DNA of 8,952 nucleotides from Solobacterium sp. (GTDB lineage: Bacteria; Bacillota_I; Bacilli_A; Erysipelotrichales; Erysipelotrichaceae): contig JAFWCP010000172.1 of NCBI GenBank assembly GCA_017536845.1, forward strand, positions 1 through 8,952, read 5' to 3'. This document shows positions 1 through 5,092 of this stretch, one piece after another. Below the pieces are notes generated by a model. That model saw nothing but the letters and a program-made list of their open reading frames with translations. It ran no database searches and was not told the DNA's origin. The position numbers and the translations under genes were made by a program. Numbering within the stretch: position 1 is the first letter of the stretch; the number at the start of each line of letters is the position of its first letter.

Positions 1-1233
1 AGCCCCGCCGTCTGCCCGAAGTTCCCTGACCGCGCCGCTGCCGGAAGCATTCATGGCCTTGACGATATCGGTAATCTGCAGGGCAATGCAGTCCAGGGCC
101 GCCCGCACGATTTCATTGCGTCCGGTCGTTCTTGACATGCCGGTCAGTGCCGCCCGGGCATCGGCATCCCAGTATGGCGCCCCCAGGCCGGAAAAGGCCG
201 GTACGAGGTATGTGCGGTCGCCGGGACTGGCCGCTCTTGCCAGGGCTTCGGTTTCCTTCGGGCTGTCAATCAGCTTCACGTCATCCTTGAGCCAGGTGAT
301 GACCGCACCGGTATAATTGATATTCCCTTCCAGAACATAGGACACCTGCCCGCCGATCTTCCAGGCCAGGCTTGTCACAACGCCTTTGTCGGAGAAGAAA
401 GGCGCATGACCGATGTTCATCATGACCGATGAACCGGTGCCGTAGGTGGCTTTGGCCATGCCTTCCTGCAGGCACCCCTGCCCTAACAGGGCGCCATGGC
501 TGTCGCCCAGTACGCCATGGATCGGGATCGGCTGGTCCAGCAGGCCGGAAAGATCCGTCATGCCGTAGTCCCCGTCAGAATCGGTCAGCTGCGGCATGCA
601 GGATGGATCAATGCCGAAAAGCTCCAGCAGTTCTTCATCCCATTTCAGATCGGTGACGTTGAATAACTGGGTGCGGGACGCGTTGGAATAATCGGTCTGG
701 TGGCGTTCACCCTTCGTCAGCGTATAGACAAGCCAGCTGTCGATGGTGCCGACACAGATTTCACCGTTCTGCGCTTTTTCCTTCACGCCGGCAACATTTT
801 CCATAATCCAGGCCAGCTTGGCGGCCGTGAAATACGGCGACAGCGGGATGCCGGTTTTTTTTCTGACTGTTTCGGCATACCCTTTTTCCGCAAGCCGCTG
901 GCAGATGGCTTCGCCGCGGGCACACTGCCAGACGATGGCGTTGTACACCGGCCTTCCCGTCTTCCGGTTCCAGCAGACCGCAGTTTCCCGCTGGTTGCTG
1001 AGGGCGAGGGAAACGATCTCGTTTTTGTCAATGCCGCTGACGGCAATGCATTCCTTGGCAGCCAGATACATTGACGCAGTGATCTCTTCCGGATCATGTT
1101 CGACCCAGCCTTTGTCATTGATGATCTGGCGGTGGGGCCTGTCCGACCTGGCCTTCAGCCGGCCGTTTTCATCAAATAGCATCGCCTTGGTGGCCTGGGT
1201 TGACTGGTCAATGCTGAGAATATACCTGCTCAT
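1..1233 (-). CDS. FGGY-family carbohydrate kinase, glycerol kinase-like branch (3' end outside window)
   Basis: This is the N-terminal 411 residues of an ATP-dependent sugar or polyol kinase; the frame stays open to the left edge. Compared from memory with E. coli glycerol kinase (about 500 residues), roughly 90 residues are missing. The first FGGY signature is intact at residues 134-146 (YFTAAKLAWIMEN). The C-terminal ATPase lobe is recognisable from PAFSGLGAPYW (345-355) and DGG (408-410). Counterparts of the glycerol kinase catalytic and substrate residues are R82, E83, W102, Y134 and D244. The pocket differs: the GDQQ motif is GDSH (243-246), and the position of the glycerol-contacting Phe270 is Ser269. 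The phosphate loop is DQST rather than DQGT. The ATG shares ATGA with the upstream transketolase stop, and GGAGG lies 7 bases before it. As the last visible gene of the operon it probably phosphorylates a ketose or polyol other than glycerol; the substrate is not known. Confidence 0.93.
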   Translation of the reverse strand, partial: MSRYILSIDQSTQATKAMLFDENGRLKARSDRPHRQIINDKGWVEHDPEEITASMYLAAKECIAVSGIDKNEIVSLALSNQRETAVCWNRKTGRPVYNAIVWQCARGEAICQRLAEKGYAETVRKKTGIPLSPYFTAAKLAWIMENVAGVKEKAQNGEICVGTIDSWLVYTLTKGERHQTDYSNASRTQLFNVTDLKWDEELLELFGIDPSCMPQLTDSDGDYGMTDLSGLLDQPIPIHGVLGDSHGALLGQGCLQEGMAKATYGTGSSVMMNIGHAPFFSDKGVVTSLAWKIGGQVSYVLEGNINYTGAVITWLKDDVKLIDSPKETEALARAASPGDRTYLVPAFSGLGAPYWDADARAALTGMSRTTGRNEIVRAALDCIALQITDIVKAMNASGSGAVRELRADGGA

Positions 1234-2174
1234 TTGAAATCCTCCAATGATTCTGTCACCGCCCTGATAATGCCGGCGGCATCGAGTCCGTAACAGGCAA
1301 AGACTTCCTTTGAAGTGCCGGCAATGACCGGCTCATCGGGAAGGGAAAGGCGCTTTACAGGTTTTGGCATGTATTGGGAAAGCGTCTGGCACACCAGGGA
1401 GTGCAGGCCGCCGTGCGGGACATGCTCTTCCACGGTGATGACAAGCTTTTTATCCTCCGCATAGCCCAGCAGCATTCCTTTGTCAAAGGGCTTGAGACAG
1501 TGCATATCAAGCACGGCACAGGAAATACACCTTTCTTCCAGCGTCCGGGCCGCCTCCTTGCATGCACGCACCGTTTCCCCGGTGCCGACTAACAGGACGT
1601 CATCTCCGCCCCTGAGCACCTTTGCCTCATCGAGCGTAAAGTTCATGTCATATTCTTCATAGACGTCTTCCACCGCATGCCGGCCCAGCCTGATATAGGC
1701 TGGCTTTTCGTCCTGCAGCAGCGCTTCAAACAGTGCCCTTGTCTCAAAACGGTCGCAGGGCAGATACACGCGCATGTTGGGAAGGGCGCAAAGGGCTGCG
1801 ATATCCTGGGCGGAATGGTGGGTCATGCCCAGGGCCCCATAGCTGACGCCGCCGGAGATGCCGACGAGCTTGACGTTGGTATCCGAATAGGCGACATCCA
1901 CCTTGACCTGTTCATAGGAACGGGTCGAAAGGAAGGATGCCGGCGAAACGGCAAATACCTTCTTGCCGCACTTTGCCAGCCCGGCCGCGATGCCGACAAG
2001 ATCCTGCTCAGCGATGCCGGTTTCGATAAACTGCTTCGGAAAACGTTCGGCAAAAGGCTTCAGCGAAGCGGAACCGCGGGAATCCGAACACAGGACGACA
2101 ATGTCCCGGTCATGCTCGGCATGTTCCATCAGCACCTGGCACATGACTTCCTTGTTGCTTATCTTATTTGCCAT
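1230..2174 (-). CDS. Split transketolase, C-terminal (pyrimidine-binding plus C-terminal domain) subunit
   Basis: At 314 residues, this matches the second half of a transketolase, which in split enzymes is a separate chain pairing with the N-terminal subunit to form the thiamine diphosphate site. The catalytic glutamate that activates the cofactor is E56 in ETGIAEQD. The THH motif at 118-120 corresponds to the substrate- and cofactor-side histidines. The C-terminal domain begins near residue 180 and contains VEEHVPHGGLHS (248-259). I chose the ATG at 2174 because AGGAGG stands 6 bases before it and similarity starts at once (MANKISNKEV). An in-frame start 168 bases further upstream would add an unrelated translation of the preceding gene. 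The gene overlaps its partner by 11 bases and the kinase start by 4, which implies translational coupling and balanced synthesis. The likely role is two-carbon transfer from a ketose phosphate; the particular substrate is inferred only from context. Confidence 0.93.
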   Translation of the reverse strand: MANKISNKEVMCQVLMEHAEHDRDIVVLCSDSRGSASLKPFAERFPKQFIETGIAEQDLVGIAAGLAKCGKKVFAVSPASFLSTRSYEQVKVDVAYSDTNVKLVGISGGVSYGALGMTHHSAQDIAALCALPNMRVYLPCDRFETRALFEALLQDEKPAYIRLGRHAVEDVYEEYDMNFTLDEAKVLRGGDDVLLVGTGETVRACKEAARTLEERCISCAVLDMHCLKPFDKGMLLGYAEDKKLVITVEEHVPHGGLHSLVCQTLSQYMPKPVKRLSLPDEPVIAGTSKEVFACYGLDAAGIIRAVTESLEDFK

Positions 2175-2991
2175 ACAGCACCTCCTGCTGAGAAAGATCA
2201 GCCATGATCTGCGTGTATTCTTCCTGGCTGGGCACGTGGTGATGCCATGATGCCTTGTTTTCCATGACGGGCGAACCTTTGCCTTTGACCGTATCGGCAA
2301 TGATGATAGTCGGCTTTCCCCTGACTGCCCTTGCCGTATCAAACGCCTGGTTCAAAGCGTCGATGTCATTGCCGTCAAGCCGGATCGTATGCCAGCCGAA
2401 AGCGGCAAAGCGGTCTTCGATCTTCTCCTGGTGCATGACTTCTTCGGTTGTCCCGGAAATCTGCAGGCCGTTGCGGTCGATGACGGCGCAGAGGTTGTCA
2501 AGCTGATTGTGAGACGCGCTCATGGCACCTTCCCAGACACTGCCCTCCCCCAGTTCGCCATCACCCATGACAACATAGGTACGGGATGGCCTTCCGTCCA
2601 TCTTCTGGGCCAGGGCCATGCCGATGGCCACCGGCAGCACATGCCCCAGGGAGCCGGAGTTCATTTCGATGCCGGGCAGATGGTTGTTGGGATGGCCGAT
2701 GAACTGCGTGCCGAAGCGGTTGTATTCCTTCAGGACCTTTTCCAGCGGAAAGAACCCCTTTTCTGCCAGGACGGCATACAGCGATTCCACGCAATGGCCC
2801 TTGCTTAAGACAAACAGGTCACGGTCAGGATCATTCTGGTTCTCGGGCGTGATGTTCATGGCATGGAAATACAGGCTGACCAGGATTTCCATAACGCTCA
2901 TGTCACCGCCGATGTGGCCTGATTTTCCGGCCATGATGATTTCTATGACATCCTTCCGCAGCCTGTAACAGCGTGATTTCAGATTTTCCAT
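2164..2991 (-). CDS. Split transketolase, N-terminal (diphosphate-binding) subunit
   Basis: This 275-residue chain is the thiamine diphosphate and Mg2+ binding half of a transketolase. Visible motifs in order are SGHIGG (24-29, usually SGHPGG), LSKGH (62-66), GSLGHVLPVAIG (113-124) and the metal and diphosphate motif GDGE (143-146), which ends with N174-G175 in IDRNGLQISG. The stretch WHHHVPS (249-255) takes the place of the usual WHGKAP-like segment. The length fits a standalone N-terminal half. The ATG at 2991 has AAAGGAGG 4 bases upstream. It follows the SDR gene after 86 bases, which hold a hairpin. A separate copy placed between a dehydrogenase and a sugar kinase suggests a catabolic enzyme rather than the housekeeping transketolase, as in the AptA/AptB enzyme of apiose breakdown. 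That comparison is from memory and needs an alignment. Confidence 0.93.
   Translation of the reverse strand: MENLKSRCYRLRKDVIEIIMAGKSGHIGGDMSVMEILVSLYFHAMNITPENQNDPDRDLFVLSKGHCVESLYAVLAEKGFFPLEKVLKEYNRFGTQFIGHPNNHLPGIEMNSGSLGHVLPVAIGMALAQKMDGRPSRTYVVMGDGELGEGSVWEGAMSASHNQLDNLCAVIDRNGLQISGTTEEVMHQEKIEDRFAAFGWHTIRLDGNDIDALNQAFDTARAVRGKPTIIIADTVKGKGSPVMENKASWHHHVPSQEEYTQIMADLSQQEVLYGK
2181..2186 (-). promoter_or_regulatory. Ribosome binding site that fixes the transketolase C-subunit start
   Basis: AGGAGG on the minus strand lies 6 bases before the ATG at 2174 and inside the 3' end of the N-subunit gene. It rules out the longer in-frame start at 2342 and supports coupled translation of the two subunits. 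Confidence 0.8.
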
Positions 2992-3016
2992 GAATCCTCC
3001 TTTTTCCGTAAAGTAT

Positions 3017-3054
3017 GGGAAAAGTCCGTGAGGTGTGCCCCGCGGACCTATCCC
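3017..3054 (-). promoter_or_regulatory. Intercistronic stem-loop between SDR and transketolase genes
   Basis: The 86-base gap holds a stem with arms 3024-3030 and 3041-3047 (7 pairs including one G-T) around a 10-base loop. It is extended by GGGA/TCCC (3017-3020 with 3051-3054) across a 3/3 internal loop. Read on the minus strand, the inner stem is followed by TTTT. This could be a weak terminator that lowers transketolase and kinase expression relative to the dehydrogenase, or an RNA processing or stability element. It is too weak to be called a full terminator. Confidence 0.45.
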
Positions 3055-3077
3055 GGATTGTTTCTGAATTCAGTGCA

Positions 3078-3857
3078 TCAGTAGATTGTGAAGCCGCCGT
3101 CGACGACGAGGTCCTCACCGGTGATCATGTTCGATTCGTCACAGGACAGGAATAAGACTGCCGCCGCGATTTCATCGGTTTCAGCAAAGCGGTGGGCCGG
3201 GATCTTTTCGATCATGTCGGTCTTGACCTTGCCCTGCCATGCGCGTTCGCCCATGTAGGTATTGACGACGGTCGGGGCAACGCCGTTGAGGTTGATGCCG
3301 TATTCGGCCCATTCCAGAGCGCAGACCTTGATCATGCCGACCAAGGCTGCCTTGGACATCGTATAGCCGACATGCTTGTTGATGGCGATGAAGTCAGCCT
3401 GCGAGGTGATGCAGACGATCTTGCCGCCCTTGCCCTGTCTGATCATCTGGTTGGCGACAGCCTGGCAGACGCGGAAAACGCCGATGGCATTGATGTTGAT
3501 GTGCTTTTCGACGCTGGCAATCTCAATGTCGGTTGCCCGGTACAGGTCGACAAAACCCGGCATCGCGGCCAGCACATTGACTTCGCCGAACTTCTCGATT
3601 GTCTTCGCCAGCATGTTGTCAACGCTTTCCTGGCTGGTGACATCGGTCTGCACGCCCAGTGTTTCCGTGCCGTAGTCCCTGGCAATCGCTTCGGCAACGG
3701 CGTCGCAGGTGTCCTTGCAGTCGGCAATGACAACCTTGGCGCCCTTGTGCGCATACATTCTTGCTGTTGCTTCGCCGATGCCGCCGGCACCGCCGACAAC
3801 AATCGCAACCTTCCCGGTCAGGTCAAGGTCGCCTGTAACCTTCTTGTAGCCAATCAT
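3078..3857 (-). CDS. SDR-family NAD-dependent polyol/sugar dehydrogenase
   Basis: This is a 259-residue classical-type short-chain dehydrogenase/reductase. The Rossmann fold starts at KVAIVVGGAGGIG (16-28). An acidic D46 closes the second strand, which favours NAD(H) over NADP(H). The catalytic set is visible as N123, S152, Y165 and K169 (YTMSK). The C-terminus has GEDLVVDGG (247-255). Two family motifs are off-consensus: V21 replaces the usual Thr of TGxxxGxG, and NNAG is AMPG (98-101). The ATG at 3857 has AAGGAGG 10 bases upstream and only a short N-terminal tail (MIGYKKVTGDLDL). It is the first gene of the operon, behind its own promoter. It probably interconverts a polyol and the ketose that the downstream kinase uses. 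Alternatives are an uronate or deoxysugar dehydrogenase; the substrate cannot be read from sequence. Confidence 0.92.
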   Translation of the reverse strand: MIGYKKVTGDLDLTGKVAIVVGGAGGIGEATARMYAHKGAKVVIADCKDTCDAVAEAIARDYGTETLGVQTDVTSQESVDNMLAKTIEKFGEVNVLAAMPGFVDLYRATDIEIASVEKHININAIGVFRVCQAVANQMIRQGKGGKIVCITSQADFIAINKHVGYTMSKAALVGMIKVCALEWAEYGINLNGVAPTVVNTYMGERAWQGKVKTDMIEKIPAHRFAETDEIAAAVLFLSCDESNMITGEDLVVDGGFTIY

Positions 3858-3876
3858 ATTATCAATTCCTCCTTAT

Positions 3877-3898
3877 CAGCCGTCTGTTACAGCGGCTG
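3877..3898 (-). promoter_or_regulatory. 5' leader hairpin of the catabolic operon
   Basis: On the minus strand, CAGCCG (3898-3893) pairs with CGGCTG (3882-3877). An inner CTG/CAG pairing surrounds a TAA loop, with one bulged A. The hairpin ends two bases before AAGGAGG of the SDR gene and begins about 9 bases after the predicted transcription start. There is no U run, so it is not a terminator. It may stabilise the 5' end or tune ribosome access. Confidence 0.5.
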
Positions 3899-3913
3899 TT
3901 TTTCTTTAGGATT

Positions 3914-3942
3914 ATTATATGTCATCCCCTGATTGAAAACCA
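3914..3942 (-). promoter_or_regulatory. Predicted sigma-A promoter of the SDR-transketolase-kinase operon
   Basis: A perfect TATAAT lies at 3919-3914. At a 17-base spacing the -35 position is TGGTTT (3942-3937), a poor match to TTGACA. The better-looking TTGGCA (3949-3944) is 24 bases away, too far to pair with this -10. A strong -10 with a weak -35 suggests dependence on an activator. Transcription would start near 3907, giving a leader of about 50 bases. Confidence 0.6.
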
Positions 3943-3978
3943 CTGCCAATCTGCCGAAAACAGAGCAGGCAGTTTTCA
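3934..3978. promoter_or_regulatory. Candidate operator: hyphenated inverted repeat over the -35 region
   Basis: On the plus strand TGAAAACCACTGCC (3934-3947) faces GGCAGTTTTCA (3968-3978), so the TGAAAAC and CTGCC blocks recur as an inverted pair about 20 bases apart. A further CTGCC lies between them (3951-3955). The array overlaps the -35 element and the DNA just upstream, where a sugar-responsive regulator could bind. No regulator gene is present in the window. Confidence 0.35.
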
Positions 3979-3982
3979 CACT

Positions 3983-4081
3983 GTTAATCATAAACATCCC
4001 TGCGGCAGATGTTTCCATATCGGAAAAGAAATAGAGTTTTTCCGGCTGTAATCAAAACTTTCTTATGCATCATTGTACCGT
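3983..4081. other. Intergenic DNA with two small dyads, no gene seen
   Basis: No supported gene is seen here. A compact dyad lies at 3995-4011 (CTGC/GCAG flanked by CAT/ATG), and a perfect 7-base inverted repeat CGGAAAA/TTTTCCG lies at 4021-4027 and 4038-4044. The second has runs of A and T beside the stem and could be the worn terminator of the broken gene upstream. A 29-codon minus-strand frame from 4072 has no ribosome site and is not called. Confidence 0.35.
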
Positions 4082-4674
4082 TCAGCAGAAAAAAACGGCA
4101 GCTTCCGTTTCTGAAAAACTGCCAGCTTCTTCTGATTTTTCCCTGCGGCAAACCGCAGCGGCTGCCCGCATATTCCGTACAATCTGTTGTCTTTTTCCCC
4201 ATCGGTACAACTCTATGGCAGACAGGGCTGCCAATATCATGATGGCAATGCCGGTCAGGACCGAAATACACTGCCAGGCCTGAAGCCTGCTCTGATCCAG
4301 CAGGTCATCTGTACCCGGCGGAAACATCAGACTGTATGAGAGCTTTCCTGAAAACAAAGCATGCCTGCCATACCGCTTCGCAGATGTCATGATAAAAGAA
4401 GGCATATGATCCGGCAATTTCCTTCGGGATCTGCATACGTTCCCTTCGTGCTTCCGTTCTGTTCTTCATCGTCCTGCAGCCAGTCCGTGCCTGCACCCGG
4501 TATTTTTGCCATTGCCGACAGACTGCTGATATAAGCCAGAATTTTCTTTGAGCCAGAATCAGCAATTTTCGGCAAAATAAATAAGCCAGAAAAGCAGATA
4601 TATGCGCCATCATAGGCGATAAAGATCAATGCCGATAATACGAAAGATGCTCTGCAAACTGTCTGTTGGTGCAC
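4082..4674 (-). pseudogene. Probable frameshifted gene for a small two-helix membrane protein
   Basis: Two minus-strand frames appear to be halves of one protein. The first runs from a GTG at 4674 with a hydrophobic stretch near its start (SALIFIAYDGAYICFSGLFI) and then a polar, soluble-looking stretch. It stops at 4387. The second frame takes over near 4417 and carries a second hydrophobic helix (CISVLTGIAIMILAALSAIE) followed by YRWGKRQQ, then ends at 4082. One indel around 4410-4420 would join them into roughly 195 residues: a helix, an outside domain of about 100 residues, a second helix and a short positively charged cytoplasmic tail. There is no convincing ribosome site. I do not recognise the family. 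The alternative is non-coding DNA with chance open frames. Confidence 0.3.
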
Positions 4675-4768
4675 TGCTGTTCTTTTTTCCTTCCCCGCTG
4701 AAGAATGAAGCTATCACAGGCAGAGTGGGAAAACCTGGCTTAAATAAAGTTCTCTTTCCGATTTATTT
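4675..4768. other. Short gap between two gene remnants, no gene seen
   Basis: No gene or clear promoter is visible. The segment contains a T-rich plus-strand stretch (4681-4689) and most of the inverted repeat that abuts the acetyltransferase remnant. Confidence 0.4.
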
Positions 4769-4770
4769 AA
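4740..4770. repeat. Perfect 9-base inverted repeat TTAAATAAA / TTTATTTAA
   Basis: The arms are at 4740-4748 and 4762-4770 with a 13-base spacer. The repeat sits where recognisable acetyltransferase coding sequence begins. It could be an operator, an AT-rich cruciform, or a scar of the event that removed the front of that gene. Confidence 0.45.
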
Positions 4771-5014
4771 CAAGCTTGCTTACAGCGTCCTGCTGGCGAA
4801 AACAGAAGGCGATGGCAAAGCGGATATCCTGCTGGATTACGCCACCCCGGTCTACCGTGATACGACGGTCGGCCGCTGCCTGTATGAAAAGCTCGCGCAG
4901 CAAGGGTACAGAACACTTTCCTGCAGCAGCCATAACCCCGGCCATACGCCGTATCTGGAGAAGATGGGCTTTGTCAAAGAGGAAGAAGGGCGTTACGTCC
5001 TGCATCTGGGCTGA
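4769..5014 (+). pseudogene. 5'-truncated GNAT-family acetyltransferase remnant
   Basis: 81 codons end in TGA at 5012-5014 and encode the back part of a GNAT-like N-acetyltransferase. The acetyl-CoA side is suggested by LLDYATPVYRDTTVGRCLYE, a strand followed by the P-x-Y-R-x-x-x-V-G turn and the long helix. Near the end, HNPGHTPYLEKMGFVKEEEG matches the usual GNAT ending, an asparagine-rich turn followed by a YLEKMGF-type helix and strand. The frame has no ATG, GTG or TTG before the late M in EKMGF, and an in-frame TAA stands at 4745-4747, so the front half is gone. It is the only plus-strand coding remnant in the window and runs toward purB, sharing its terminator. The substrate of the original enzyme cannot be told. 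Confidence 0.65.
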
Positions 5015-5030
5015 CAGGATACACGGCACG

Positions 5031-5070
5031 AAAAACCGTCCGCCGGATATGATCCGTTCGGACGGTTTTG
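5031..5070. terminator. Two-way intrinsic terminator between purB and the GNAT remnant
   Basis: AAAACCGTCCG (5032-5042) and CGGACGGTTTT (5059-5069) form a perfect 11-pair stem. An inner CGGAT/ATCCG stem (5044-5048 with 5052-5056) nearly closes the loop. On the minus strand the stem ends in a run of five T, about 23 bases after the purB stop. On the plus strand it ends in TTTT after the remnant stop. The hairpin therefore serves both converging units. Confidence 0.9.
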
Positions 5071-5092
5071 CCTTTCTGTCAGATATCGAATA

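Noticed and set aside
743..1237. Plus-strand open frame of 164 codons over the kinase gene
   Set aside because: The minus-strand kinase frame is continuous through 411 codons with family motifs, so this is a shadow.
2175..2342. Longer N-terminus for the transketolase C subunit
   Set aside because: The added residues are an out-of-frame reading of the N subunit gene; AGGAGG before the ATG at 2174 fits the start.
3192..3932. Long plus-strand open frame of 246 codons
   Set aside because: It lies antisense to the SDR gene, has no ribosome site, and its translation shows no protein family features; the SDR frame has clear motifs.
3944..3949. TTGGCA as the -35 of the catabolic operon
   Set aside because: A 24-base spacer to TATAAT is too long.
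4143..4158. Perfect 6-pair stem CTGCGG/CCGCAG as a terminator
   Set aside because: No T run follows it on either strand; it may be only local dyad symmetry in the remnant gene.
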